A stretch of 64,000 nucleotides of DNA from Paragonimus westermani (Eukaryota > Platyhelminthes > Trematoda > Plagiorchiida > Troglotrematidae). The stretch is taken from contig QNGE01001020.1 of assembly GCA_008508345.1 (NCBI GenBank), positions 124,001 to 188,000 on the forward strand, in the 5' to 3' direction. The notes under the pieces are model-generated. The model ran no database searches and was not told where the DNA came from. It saw only the letters and a program-made list of their open reading frames with translations. Each line of letters starts with the position of its first letter. Position 1 is the stretch's first letter. Shown here in pieces: positions 48,463 to 61,013 of the stretch. The position numbers and the translations under genes are program-made.

Positions 48463-51400
48463 AACTTATGTTTATACGGTTGGATGTCAACTGTATGCTT
48501 GTGACAATCGGAAACCAGGGTACGCCTCTACAGTTATGCAGTGCGTACCCCAGCAGTATATCAGTTATTCAACTGTGTGTCACTCTACTTGATTTCTTAT
48601 AGTGTGTGCAAATGGTCATACCGACCACACTGTTACTGTGTTTGACAGAGCAGAAATTCTTTGAATGAATTAGAAATGCATTTCAGACCTTGTTTTCACA
48701 TTCCAACAAAAATAAAGGCGGAAAATGAAAATTACGATGAGATGTTTCGCTGTTTGAACTGCTTAACCAAACTTCGGAATGCACGTCGGTAATGATACCG
48801 ACACTGATAATTTAATTGTAAGCCCAAATTATTTGTGTTCCGATTTAACACAGAGACTGATAGAAGGGGAAGAGGGAAAAAGCAATTAACCTTGCAAACA
48901 CGCCATTTTGTGTAGAAGTTCGCTTGTTTGGTTGTGATTTCGGCGAAACCGGCGGGTCCTTGCCTATGGTTGCCTCGTGTTGAGACGTGACCTCCGGGCA
49001 AATCGCTTGTCACTTATTCAGCCGAGTGAGAGTTGATAAAATCAAATCAGTTTCATGCGCTACTAATGTTTGTCCCAGTAAGTATATATTTCCTACATTT
49101 CCCGCTGGTTTTTCGAAAGATATCCTTACATTAGCCCCAAAGCTAATGGTGTTGAACCAAGATTGTTCCTTGAGAGGTATGTCACAACGAGTTAGTGTTT
49201 CCAACCCGGCTGTAGTTTGTCTCGGTGGATAACATTTATTTAAACAATGTGACACAGTTGGAAAGCGTTATCCGATGCACCGAATTATACCGTTTATTTT
49301 TTACCATGTATTTCAAGTGCTTATTCGTTTACTTTTGGTTGTTTTATTCAACGTAATCTGACATTACGACTGTTATACATACGGTACTTTAAAACCCTAA
49401 GTTAAGATGACCGATAATAGTCACTGTTTCGCTGCTGTTAGCCACGCATGCACAATGAATTGTTCTGCTGAGTCACGCCAGGTAGCAGTTAGGTAGAGAG
49501 GGCAAAGTGGACGTGCGTTGGGTCCACTGACAACTCCGTGAAAGTGGTTGATAATAGGGAAGCGAGCTGAGGTCACAACTCGTGAGGTTTCTGATGTTCT
49601 GTCCGGGCTAGTTAACCGATGTCGACTAAGCCTGACCATTTGTCTCGATCATGCTTACGTAATAGTTCTGTGCTATTCGTGCAGACTATGCTTGATCGCA
49701 TGTTAACAGCTTACCGGAAAGGTTTATCAGTCGCTTTGTTCTGTGTGTGGATGACATGAAAAGCTGGAACTTCTATACTCCGAATACTGAACAGTGTCCT
49801 CATGGTCTGAGAACTAACGTCTTCACATCAACGACAACAGGTGTTTGCCTACTTTTCTGTTGGTGGTAATTCTGGCAATCTTCATGATATCCCTCAAACA
49901 AACTGACGTACGTGCAGTATAGAGTCCTAAAAGTTGCTTGGATAGATGGTTGCCGCCCAATTTGTATTTCCCTTGTTTTTGAAAGACAGAAGAACCAAAT
50001 TCATTACGCTAGGCATCACAATGCGGAAGCTGTCTATTATTAACAAGGAAACATTTTAGACCATTTATGTTTAACCAATACTCGAATATGTTGATTGCGT
50101 AGTTCACCCTGACCTTAATGGAAAACATATGCTACAGTGTGTATGGCAAACTGTGACAAAAATCACAGTAGGTTCTTGGAATCTTACGTATCGGCGTTGG
50201 TCAGTGGACTGTCGAAAGCTTCTTGGAGGCCTCAATATTGTTTGTCTCCTCAACCCCGAAATGTTAGCAAACATGTTCGTTGTCTTTATGGATCACAATG
50301 GGGTGTGCAATTACAATAAAAAGCTGCACAAACTTGGGCGCCAAACACTTACCGAACAGAGCTGTGACCTAGTAAGTTAACCTGTCGTTAACTGCGACTA
50401 TTAGTCTTCCAACCGACGGTGCACTGTCAGTTCTCGTAGAAGCAGTCCATAAACGTACTGAGAATGTATCGATAATGACAGTGTCGAAACGTTTTTCTTG
50501 TATTATTCCCTTTAAGAAGAATTGAAGCCCGCGTGAAGTGTTGAGGATAACTACGATGACCCGAGGGACTCGGACTCAGTGCTTCATAAGGTAGGCGAAC
50601 AGGTGGTTTCAACAAAAGAACTATATGCTTCACTAGCCCAATCAGTAGATGGTCAACATATTCCCTAGTGAATTTGTGGACGATACAGTGTATATTTTGT
50701 GATGCTTAGCTAGCACCGAACAGGTATGTAGGAAAATTCATTGACATCAACCAGTACTCACAGATTTTACATACTGGTAGAATTTAGCAATTTGCTGATC
50801 GTCATTTTTGTTGTCGTCTCAGTGGCCATCATTTTTGTGATCGTCGATGAATAATGGCCATTTTTCCAGTCACATTAACTCACCGGGCCTAATGTGTAAA
50901 TTTCATCAGGTAATTTACACTTTACGGCCTTACGTATCGCTGTGGACAGACATAGGACAGCAGAAATAACGGAGCGCAACACATTACAATGGTTAGTATA
51001 CAGTGTGTCTCAGTCTATCGTACGAACAGACGAGCGTTTTCACGAAACCTAGTTAGTGAATACAAAACAGGTGCTAGAGACTATGCATCCTGTGGACAGA
51101 GCATGTGTTCCTTCTGATTATATGTGGTAGAACTCGACTGCACATAGTTGAGGAAGTTTCGTTAATGTGAATCAGTCGACAATAACTGTATGCCCCGAAG
51201 CTAGTCATTTCCGCTGGAAGATCCAAATGACAGCCATTTGAACCTTGGTAGAAACAAAAGGAATCGGACCCGGCATCTGTAAATATGTGCAAAATGGAGG
51301 CGTATTCATTGGAACAGCACAGTCCCAGTCAATATCATGGCCACAACGAGCCAATGATGAGAGTGCAAGAAACGGACCAAACTAACAGACCATTTATTTC

Positions 51401-51714
51401 CACCGTAAAATTGAAACAAAGGTGTACAAAAGCTGACTTGAAGTTCCAAGTCTTCCAGGGTTTCTGGTCACTGTCAGATGCACTCAGCTAGGGAAATATG
51501 ATAGACATTTTACAGGTAAGATTATTTACAGTAGCTTAAGAGGTTAGGCCATTGTCACGTGGTTTGCATGGCACAGAAAGGCAGTTTTTATCCATCGACA
51601 TAAACTGTCCCTCGACGCGGGACGCACTGTGTGAATTGTGTCATCTAGAAGTGTGACTTTAAGGCATGTGAAATTACACGTCTGGATTTAAACAAATGTT
51701 TCATGTCGCTTGCT

Positions 51715-51763
<49 letters not shown>
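51715..51763. repeat. (TA)n(GA)n compound microsatellite
   Basis: Eight TA units are followed by about sixteen GA units, with one A insertion. Confidence 0.95.
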
Positions 51764-51764
<1 letters not shown>

Positions 51765-53689
51765 CGAAGGTTCAACCTGATCTGTGAAAAGTTTAACTGT
51801 GATCTATTACAGTGCAAACAAGAAAGAGGGTCAACTGAACAACTTTCTACCATTTGGGCTTCGGGCGCGTTGTAAGCCCAAGAATGATTATTAGTGAATC
51901 GGGAGTATATCAAGAAAACTGCTGTTTTGCCCAGTCCCTTGTTGTGCCCTTTTGGCCGTTAGTAAATTTCCATTGTCTCTGAATTGCTCTCTGGAGAGAT
52001 CATCATATGAACTTTTTGATGGGTAGATTCTCTATATTCAGTGATTCACTTTGAATAGGTTTAGTGCGAACTTTCCACCAACATGGATTTTGTAATCCGG
52101 TTACTGACCCCCTCTCAGAAAAACCCTTGAAACACCGGCGAGTTTCTCATTAACGTTGTGCACTGTTTCTACTAGACAAACTTGCGAAGTAAGTGTGCGA
52201 TTTGATGGATGATACGGTACCGTGGTTTTCAACAGTTTTAACTTAGGATTCGACATTCTGGCAACTTTTCACATTGTAGCTTAATGCACCTAACGTAGAA
52301 ACAATGTTGATGCAATACTAAGAAAATACAGTCTTCTCATTTCGATCTACAACACTCATTAGCTTCTTGGCTAAACATATTTCAGTAGAAGTTTGTTAAC
52401 TCATGGCTTTACAAAAAGACAGATTGAATCAAGTCTAGTTCTTGCATCAGTCGTGATTGTTTGGAGAATGAAAGGTATTGGTCGGCAAAGACAGATTGTA
52501 GAAAATGGCTTGTAAAAATTTTCTAGTCCCAGGCCACCAGATGACATAATCCAAAACCTTGTGAATGGTAGCAGTGTGACCTTTGAAACTATTCCACCTA
52601 AAAACCAATTTTATCTTCTCGAACTTCGTTAAAGTCATTTCAGGTGTGTAAAAGATTTTGGGTAAACCGATTTCTGATGTAACTGTTGCTTTGGGGTGCA
52701 GTGAAACCTTTGGTGTCGGAAGTTCATTAACTGTCCCCGAAATAAGGATTCAGACTGTTCAATGATAGTTTGGTAGCAGTTTAAAACCTGAAATTTTATG
52801 TTCGTCCGACCCCTTGGTATTCCTTTACTTAAAACATTAGTTACTTTTTTGAAGGTACGTTACTTTCGTCAAAGTGTGCGGTAGAATGTTACAGACCTGC
52901 ACATTAGAACTAGTTTCATTAGGATGGTTCATATAGTAACCTCTTTAGCCAATTACTATATAATGGCCAGAAGTTTGGACTTCGACTGAATCCTAACCAG
53001 CGACTGAGTTAGCCTACAGAAACGCGGTTAGTGCATAACAAACTGAACTACAAAGTTGGATGGTACATTTGGTTCACTGTTTCATATGGAGTCTATCAGC
53101 TGATCCACGATGATCACAACCAAAGCAGAATTTCTCAGGTAGTTCATGCTGGAATTCATCGATGTTACGGTTGTCGAACTGGAACTGCGCTAGTGTTTCA
53201 TTCCGTATTTTACATATTGGTGCCAAACTTCCCTCTCCAAAATCTAAATACATCGAAAGGACAATGAAAAGTTTGCTAGTGTTACGGTAATTCTTTAAAC
53301 AGCTGTGGGAAAATTGTGAATTAACTGCCCTAACGTTTATGAATGCCTTGGAAACCAGCGAATTTTTGATTGTCTGTAGTTTGTCGTTATTTTTTCGGGA
53401 GTAAATAAGGGAATGATTATTAGCCCTGAAATTGTTTTTTCGATTGCGACCGGAACCACACACAACTTCTCTTCGTTGGTATGCCTGTCAGCATTGGTAT
53501 AGCAGTACATATTATAAACTGGCGTACCTTATTGAAAAAACTCGTAAAGGTGTACAAGAAACTTTCATCTGTTTCACTAGTGGATAGTGGATTGCAGTAG
53601 GAGAGTAATTCATTAAGGTTATCGGCAACCTTGTATCATGTGAAAACTGCTAACCACTCCTTATTCACAATATTGATGGATTACGTAAC

Positions 53690-53742
53690 TTGAACATCAC
53701 TCACAATCGATCACAGCTTTTGCATTCCTGTGGACTTTTCAT
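53690..53742 (+). repeat. Dispersed repeat, family B, copy 3
   Basis: The order TTGAACATCACTCACAATC, GATCACA, GCATTCCTGTGGACTTTTCA parallels the copies at 32206 and 40763 and looks closest to their common pattern. Confidence 0.45.
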
Positions 53743-53837
53743 TCAAAATATCGTTCAACGAGTTGATGTTTTCTGTGATTTAAACTTTTAGTGAGGTTCT
53801 AGTCAATTAGAGTTAACAGGTTATCAAGTGTATCCTC

Positions 53838-54153
53838 TTGAGGCGACCAAGCAATCTAGACACTACTCACAGGCGAATGGGATGTGTGATTACATATGAT
53901 GATACAATCGTGTTCGCTGTTATTGCCCGTCAAAGACGTTCGCACCCGTCATTTCGACCACTTAGCTTGAAACGCGTTCTTGGTTCAACATTTTCTACTG
54001 AATCGATCGGGCCTGAGGCCAAACACCACGAGACAGTGATTGGAATGAATAATTTGACCTCCTGGTTGCATCCCGGTTCAATGCCATTCAGCGATATAGT
54101 TCGAGAACGTCCCGTGACACCATTTCAGGCGCAATCAACACTTCTTGTTAGTG
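53838..54153 (+). CDS. Unidentified candidate exon
   Basis: This frame stays open for 130 codons (to 54230) and has a plausible donor, AGTG|GTAAAA, at 54153/54154 in phase 1. Upstream, possible acceptors are TTAACAG near 53819 and CTACTCACAG near 53871. The product contains S-T-E-S-I-G-P-E-A-K-H-H-E-T and W-L-H-P-G-S-M-P-F-S-D-I-V and looks protein-like, but I do not recognise it. The start shown is only the beginning of the open frame. The candidate at 58477 also needs a phase-1 partner. Confidence 0.3.
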
Positions 54154-54230
54154 GTAAAATAGGTGTACCATATCATGGGGTGATCAGATGTCAGCACTGT
54201 CGCAAGTCCACAATTCATACAACGAACTGA

Positions 54231-56257
54231 CCGCACGATGCCATAAGATCGATTTCCTTGTTGAAAAAACTGGACGTAATTTCTGTTTAAAAGAACGCCT
54301 GTACACTTTATGGCATGGTTAGGGTTTGCACTTCGAAAATACTCACTATAGCTTTCAAGAACCTCATGCATGTGAAATGCATGTACCCAATCCTATACAG
54401 TTGTCTGCACCGTGTAGATCTACTACACACCATCCTAGGAAGTATTGCTTCTTTCCCTGACACAAGTCACAGGGTCTCCAGGCCGTAAGCATTACGATAA
54501 GTACCAGCTGTTTTATGGCTGTCGACCATGCGTGAGCCAATCTAGTCTGACCCCCACATGTGTGGTAGTTTATTGGTTCTGTATTATAGAGCTGTATCCG
54601 GCCTACAGATCAAGTTACGTGGAGGTGTCAACGGACATCTTCAATCACGGAAAGTTGGTTTTCAGTCAACAACAAAACGAACATTCTTGAGGGACTTTCG
54701 GAACCACGAGCCACACAACTTCTTTACTTTGTCCCTCCAGACTGACCACAAAAACTTAGGTGCTAAGTGGGCGATAAACGTGTAACGCGGTATCATAAAA
54801 AATCCTCTTAAGATGGCTCAGAAGTTTGTATAGTTAACGAAGCCACATTTCAGTGGTTAACTCGCAAGCGTGAAAGACATTATGAAGTCCCTGTTGGGAC
54901 GGCATTATGTGCTCTCTGCCTGCTGCAAGTTCAAATTTTTGACCACACGGAGGAAGACAACTTAGGTCCGTATGATGTACGCATGGTTTGCCCAACCTTC
55001 CATTAATTACTTCAGATGTGTCGCGTAAGCAGAGACTTTAGGGAAACGTCTCGTCTGCAGTTGCTCGAAGTGTTTAGTGACTATAACTGTACGAGCCATG
55101 CAGCATTCATGCAGACCGTTTGAGTGATTTTACATAACCTGACAATCTGGCTAACATCATAATGTCTATGGCTTCATTCTTTGTTCTAGCACTTCTCCTC
55201 GACTTCTTAGAATGCCCCCGAATGTTCAACACACGTTGAATAGTACACGTGGTTGAAAAACAAGCATATTTATCAAAGTGAACTGATAATATACTAAGGT
55301 GATTGTAGGGTTGTGCAGTGTTTCTCATTTCCTACTAACCAACCCTAGTTTAACTACAAACAATAGTGGTTTTAACATCAACTTTTCATGCTGGGTAAAC
55401 TGGGTAAAATGACCGTTTTGAGCAATAAGGGAGAGTACAGGAAGGTCTGCTTCTCTGTTTTCGTGCAGTAGAAGTTTTTACTCAATGTGTTAGCTCCTTC
55501 ATACTACGAAACTCGTCACACTTCCGAGCTCGATTCACCAACCTAAACGCAAATTCACTACCTCCATACTTCCCAGAAGTGGGTAGTCTGAAGTATCGTT
55601 GTGATCATCCTGGATACCTGTGAACACAGTCTGACTTCATTCCTTTGATTATAGCAAGTCCTCTGAACCCCATGACTCTATATTACATTCTCTCGACCTA
55701 ACGTAGTGAGATAAGCTTGGGTCTAATTAGTCTGTTCTATAGCTCATATAAGACTGTTACGTAGCTAGCACACATCGACTACGGGGTAATCCTAAGGTAA
55801 TCCTAAGCTCACATATGAGAGCCTTGCTACCACTGAAGTCAGTTTTAGCGAGTGCCAGGTTGTGACTAGATAGGTGACAAAAATCCACCAAATAACCGCA
55901 GTTCTGTGAATATTGTCGTATGATACAGAGGAAAAACAAACTACATCATTCATGTATTTCACAGACTGGAAATCTGACAGCTGTTTTTGCTTTGAGTATC
56001 TTTGCCAAATACCAGCTTGATTTTTCATGATAGCATGACCACTATGCTAACAACCAATGGCTGGTTCTAGTTCGACTGGACACTGAGCTTCAATAGCACA
56101 TAACTGATGGTCTGCTTTGCAATACACGAATATACGAAGCCATTAGGCAAAAGTACAGAAACGAGCCGTTTGACTGTTTTGAGATAGTTCTAGCGCTTTA
56201 AAGTCTCTTGGCTATGTCAAAGTTACTTGGTCCAGATACATTTTAATAATGTCAATA
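54231..56257. other. No gene seen
   Basis: Short overlapping open frames on both strands have no recognisable domain. No repeat of clear identity is visible. Confidence 0.55.
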
Positions 56258-56482
56258 CTATTTGTGAACAGTTTCGACATTATTCCCAATTGAAGAATAG
56301 CACACCCTCAAGTGTAGCACTATTGTGATTGACAAAGGAGTGCAATATTTTGGGAGATCGGGGATAACTGGCAAATGGTGTAAAATTTGAGATGTTGGCC
56401 GCGAGTCGTTTACAAACCGGACCGTTGTGGATAAGTTATGACTTTCAAGGACAAACTGGCGTAATTTATCCACATACATATC
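56258..56482 (-). CDS. Unidentified candidate exon
   Basis: On the minus strand a strong acceptor (CTTCACCTTCATTCCTAG, AG at 56484-56483) precedes a phase-0 frame. It reads D-M-Y-V-D-K-L-R-Q-F-V-L-E-S and is open for 74 codons to a stop at 56258. It could be a last exon, or an internal one ending at a weak donor near the L-R-V segment. No family is recognised. A plus-strand frame overlaps it, but without comparable splice signals. Confidence 0.3.
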   Translation of the reverse strand, partial: DMYVDKLRQFVLESHNLSTTVRFVNDSRPTSQILHHLPVIPDLPKYCTPLSITIVLHLRVCYSSIGNNVETVHK

Positions 56483-58476
56483 CTAGGAATGAAGGTGAAG
56501 TGGGGGGGGGGTTTCTTCGAGAAGAAAAAGAATTCAATCTGGCCTCATTTCTTTTTCGCTGGTTGATATCAAACCGTGAAATTTTGTACCGATTTATTCG
56601 AATTGTCCACAAGCCAACAATGTGATCTGTTTGTTTTTCGAATAGCCCAGTTTGGCCCCAATGCAGGAGTCGTAAAGCGGAATAGATTTATGAGATTGAG
56701 CGCCACGAGTCGCACCACCTGAAGAGACTCACTGTTTACTCAGTGTTAGCATTGCACGGCGTAACAACTTTCGGCGAGCATTCGTGCACTGATGTTCGGG
56801 TGGCTACCCTTGGGAACCAGCAAGAGAGTAGTGGGCGGGAGAAAATTTCAACGCATGAAAACGTCATCTTTCTCATTGTGTGTGTGTGTGTATCTATGCT
56901 TAGGGTCATAGATGGGCTGGCGCGTAGGAAATGTGTGTGTATGTGAACACACGTCAATGCGATCGGGAGATGGTGGGATTGGGATATTTGTTCCGTCCTA
57001 CAGAATCAGCGTGCTTTCAACCTGAGGTGTGTGTGGGCTTTCGTCGCGTGCCATTAGTAGTCATGACGACGCAAATGGACGACATTGAGATGAGGTGGTG
57101 GTAGAGGTGAATAGGGACTGATCAGGTGACTTTGCTGCCTCGTATGCTAACCTGACTCGAAGGTGGAACGAGAAGTGAAAGCCTGATAGTGGTTACAGCA
57201 TGTGTGTTTGTATGTATACCCAGTTTCGTTTGTCAAATGAAGGTTTATTCAACTGCTGGTGTGTGATGCACACAAAAAAGTAAAGAAAGAAAGGATGTGT
57301 CGACAAACTATTATAAAAACAGATTTTTAATCAATTGCTATCGTTGATCAGATCGATTGTAGGCCCAAATCAAGATTGCATTAGAAAACATTCGTGCAAT
57401 ACTTACGAATGTATGAGTTAACAAATACTCCATAGTCAGGTGCTCAATTAAACTTTATCACATGTACTCAGTAAATCGTTACATGTTCTCAGTATCATGA
57501 ATAGTCAGTAGGAGGAGAGGATTCTTTAAACAGGCGTAATATTTTCAAGCTTTACGTGAGTTGCATACTAGTGTTTCAATTTGCTACGGATTACCTACTA
57601 TCAAAACTGTTGGCTCGTTGATTTTGAATCACATTCGTTGTCACGCTCATCAACCGACACAAGTAACATTCTGAAAGGTGGAATTTTTACCACCTCGCTC
57701 TGTTGGTCATTTTATGGATGTTAACCACCCGTTCCGTAGCTGTGAGCTTTACGCTCCGTCTATTTCCAAAGCAAAATATAAAAGACTCTGATATGTTCCA
57801 GTAAAAACAAAATGTACTTGTATGACCAACAAAATAACTTCCAGTTCAGTCGGATATTGGCGAGGTGCTTTCCGTGATGTAAAGTTCTAATTTTGTCCTA
57901 ATCTGAGACCAGGTATGAAGTGTTGTCATCAACACATGTATGCCCGTTAACTTCGTCTGCCGTGACCGCACACTTTTATGCACTTGTGGTATAACGCAGT
58001 TTGTTATTAAAAGAAATCATTGGTGGTCAAATACCACAGCTAAATGACATTTAGAACACTGACCATAGATATCCCCATTCGAATGAAGTACGACTCAATA
58101 AACGAACAGCATGCTTCATCAACTATTAGTAACAAATGTTAAGTGGATTTCTTCGTGGATTGCTGGAATAATGCTGTAGATATATAATACACGGATGTTC
58201 ACTTTTGTCTCATCCTATCTAACAAACATTTTTGTTGAGCCATTGTCTCTTCGTGAAAATGGCTAGGCTATGCTGCGAAGCCCCGAATTTTTACTAGTTT
58301 CGGTTGGAAGAGAACACTCCTTCATGGGAAACTGCCATGGAACAAACATCACGGGGATATGATGGCTGCGATCATTTGTGAATTATATTCAGCTTATATA
58401 TTAAACATTACTTACCAGAACTACCATTTGGTTTAAAAATAACTGCATATCTTGGAATGTTGTCCTTTTTATTCAG
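56483..58476. other. No gene seen
   Basis: The stretch contains a run of ten G (56502-56511) and a short GTGT tract near 56878. No coding exon or recognised mobile element is visible. Confidence 0.55.
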
Positions 58477-58667
58477 TGCTCAATTTGAGGCGATCTGATC
58501 AGGTTATGGGATATTCGGTCAGCGGATATTATCAGAACCGCTTATCTGTGAGACCGGCGAATGCTGTTTGGAATAGATTAGTTAACTCAACTGATTTTTT
58601 ACCGAATTTACACCACTCTAGTGACCGAGTTGCAATGTGTACGAATTTGGAATCTCGTTCTTATTAG
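58477..58667 (+). CDS. Unidentified candidate terminal exon
   Basis: An acceptor with a clear pyrimidine tract (TTGTCCTTTTTATTCAG) precedes a frame entered in phase 1. It begins L-N-L-R-R-S-D-Q-V-M-G-Y-S-V-S-G-Y-Y, runs for 63 codons and ends at a TAG (58665-58667). The Asn/Ser/Arg-rich composition looks like a disordered protein tail. The phase-1 donor at 54153 would fit, but the link is untested. Confidence 0.35.
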
Positions 58668-59054
58668 TTCACTTAGAAACAAATGTTATACGTTTTATTG
58701 TTCTACACCTGTGAGCCACACATCGGCTAAATACTGTTTTGTGTGAACTTCCGCAAAATGAGCTTCTGCTTTGCTGTGCAAAAATTGTTTGGCGGTTCAT
58801 GGTGTATGTCTGATCAAAAACACCAGGAACTTCTTAGGCACATACTCGACAGCTTGACTCATCATGTAAAAGTAGCCGGCATGCGGTTCATTTAGGTTGT
58901 CTGATGATCTACTTTTCAAATCATATCACCTGATATCGGTCAATTCAGCACCCTGACGGGTGATAACGATGAGTTTTCTAGAGGTTAATAGATACGGACG
59001 CAAGATGAGGAAGCGCACCGGTGGAAGTATCTGGACAGGATTGACGGTTATTAC

Positions 59055-59206
59055 CAGAGTTCCGGAAAACTCTCCGAACTGAACTGGGCTTTTAACAAAT
59101 TCGTACTGTTGTGTCCGCGAAATAGAATACTTGACACGAATCTACTCCATCCCACCAAGTTGGTAAATGCAAATGGTACCAAACTGACTTTTGTCTTATG
59201 GGGGCC
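59055..59206 (-). CDS. Unidentified candidate exon D of a minus-strand gene
   Basis: On the minus strand the acceptor CATTTGTTTAATCAG precedes G-P-H-K-T-K-V-S-L-V-P-F-A-F in phase 0. The exon ends at CTCTG|GTAATA in phase 2 after about 50 codons, just before an in-frame stop that would otherwise be read. Its entry phase fits the exit phase of the candidate at 60162-60366. The intron between them contains a LINE fragment in the opposite orientation. The product is not recognised. Confidence 0.35.
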
Positions 59207-59689
59207 CTGATTAAACAAATGATTCCCACAGTTAACCACGTGTTTCTGTTGCTGTGGTAACTAATTCCGGAGTGGACCATACTGTATGATGCTAGAGTTG
59301 TTAAAAAAATTAGGATATTAATCAAATCAAGACAGTGAACATTACGAAATTCATACTTTTAGATGTCGGAGCTTTTAGTTGGGTTGTCACGCGATCATAG
59401 GTAACTTGTAGTTTAGCGTTTTGCGGTAGACAAGGTTTTTATGAAATTAGGCTTATTGTCTTATTCTGTCTTATCTGTAAGCCTCAGTTGCGTAGGAAGA
59501 TATTGTGTATTTGGTAATGGGGTCATCAAGCTACAGTAATAATCATTGGTGTATTGCCACTGACAAAGATGACATGTTTTTGTTGTACTGTATGGGGCTC
59601 GCTGGCGCCTTTTTACACACGAACTCCATCTGAGTGGGACATTCCGGCTGACTGATAAAATTTCTGCAAATTGGCTACTCGTCTGTCAC

Positions 59690-60100
59690 AGTGTGAAGAC
59701 TAATGCTTTCTTCGAACGTACTGAGAGAGACGTCCAGAGATATCACAACCTGAAGATGAAGCGGAAACTGTTTTTTCTGCAAACCACGGTACCGGTTAAG
59801 CTGTTTTGTGGCAGCGGAATCCGGGAGTCGTGCGTGTGAAATATGTGTTGTCTGAGCCGCTTTTATCTGCAATGTCTATTGCACCTCCCAAGCATTCAAT
59901 GGTTGAACACGGTTCGACACACTGAGGTGTTTCGCTGAACGGACAAAAACCAGATTAAACCCATACTGATGTCTAACCAACTTCGTTGTCTATGACACGT
60001 CGGTCAAATTAGTGACAACTGGATCCATTTACATTTGCCATACTAGCGATTAAAGCTGAGAAGCAAAATATTGATGGCCAGAAACTGTGCTGAAAGGATG
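59690..60100 (+). mobile_element. Degenerate LINE fragment (RT C-terminal region)
   Basis: Plus-strand frames read A/F-F-E-R-T-E-R-D-V-Q-R-Y-H-N-L-K-M-K. This parallels A-F-E-R-L-E-R-R-V-R-K-Y-H-S-L-G-M-K in the LINE at 63570 in the same window. Further on come F-Y-L-Q-C-L, T-V-R-H-T-E-V-F-R and M-S-N-Q-L-R, matching C-L-R...D-x-x-P-x-T-E-V-L-R and L-x-x-Q-L-R-W of the same family. Stops and frameshifts show that it is dead. It lies between the minus-strand candidate exons. Confidence 0.6.
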
Positions 60101-60161
60101 TTATTCAACTAGATCTTTTTGTTGTAATATAGAACATAAATAGTGGGAGACATTCCTGAAC

Positions 60162-60366
60162 CTGACTGTTTAGAATTGCACGATTCCAGCAGACATTGAA
60201 GATTTTGATAAACTGCGATAACATGGTCATGAGCTCACTTGCGTGATTTGGAAGTGATCTGTAGGCGCTGTGAGTTGATGTGATGGAACCGTGTGACGCT
60301 GCAACGAATTCGGTCACCAAATCACCGGACTTCTCGGATTGATTTGCCAAAACACCGTCAACGAAA
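60162..60366 (-). CDS. Unidentified candidate exon C of a minus-strand gene
   Basis: On the minus strand the acceptor ACACTCGCCACAG precedes F-V-D-G-V-L-A-N-Q-S-E-K-S-G-D-L-V, entered at the third base of a codon. The frame is open to a possible donor CAG|GTTCAG (phase 0) after 68 codons. The segment L-M-T-M-L-S-Q-F-I-K-I-F-N-V-C-W looks like an amphipathic helix. Composition and splice signals suggest real coding sequence, but the donor is weak and the family is not recognised. Confidence 0.4.
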
Positions 60367-60690
60367 CTGTGGCGAGTGTATTAAACATAAGTAAATTCAG
60401 TGGCGTATATTTTTTCACCCACATAACTCGATGCATCTCATCGGTTAATAAAAAACGCAGTCACTTTTTCAGTAACTTACTTCATGGTGGCTTGTCACAG
60501 TTACTTTTCTTTGGCTTTGTATGTTGAAAGTTTTGCTTGGATCCTCAATGAAAATGTAAGTTTAACTTCTCCCAACTTGTGCCAACATTTACCGTCATGC
60601 TGACATTTCTGTTGTCCTACAATCTCTGTGGTTGTGTCTTTTTAACTTAGTGTTTATCATTACAAAATCACTCTGTAATGGATTTCATAC

Positions 60691-60888
60691 TAGCCCATCA
60701 GTTGACCAACCAGCACTGACCGATGGATCGCAAAGGCCTCCAATCACGTCTTCCATTCTTATTCGTCCTGGATACGGTTTGTGTAAGTCTTGACCTTCTC
60801 TGCCACATCGGATGATGGTCATTCTTGTGCAATGTTTTGTTCCAGGGGGGGTTGTGTTGACTAGGACTTCAGTCCCTTCAAGTTCAGT
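60691..60888 (-). CDS. Unidentified candidate exon B of a minus-strand gene
   Basis: On the minus strand the pyrimidine tract TTTTTTTGTTGCCTCCCTTTGG and CTGAG precede a phase-0 frame of 66 codons. It reads E-G-T-E-V-L-V-N-T-T-P-P-G-T-K and then M-E-D-V-I-G-G-L-C-D-P-S-V-S-A-G-W. The end is a possible donor CTA|GTATGA (phase 0), or simply the stop two codons later. It joins in phase with candidate A. It does not join in phase with candidate C, so an exon is missing or one border is wrong. The opposite strand also carries exon-like signals here. Confidence 0.35.
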
Positions 60889-61013
60889 CTCAGGCCAAAG
60901 GGAGGCAACAAAAAAAGCAACCAAGCTCATATGTTTGTATATCACACTACTGACTGCGTAGGTTTGCTAGAGTAGTGAAGCACAGGTGGAGTACACAGCA
61001 GAATTATACTTAC

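Larger units (their letters stand above)
47410..53837. other. No confidently called gene; open minus-strand frames
   Basis: Protein-like minus-strand frames lie at 48732-49013 (followed by a possible CAAG|GTTAAT donor), 49010-49255 (possible AAT|GTAAGG donor at 49130/49129) and 49421-49639. Their splice phases could not be joined into one chain, so I list them here and not as exons. The stretch also has a tRNA-like segment near 48400 and a TA/GA simple repeat at 51715-51763. Confidence 0.4.

Noticed and set aside
53074..53463. 129-codon minus-strand frame
   Set aside because: No convincing splice acceptor or donor and no family resemblance; an AT-rich window of this size yields a few such frames by chance.
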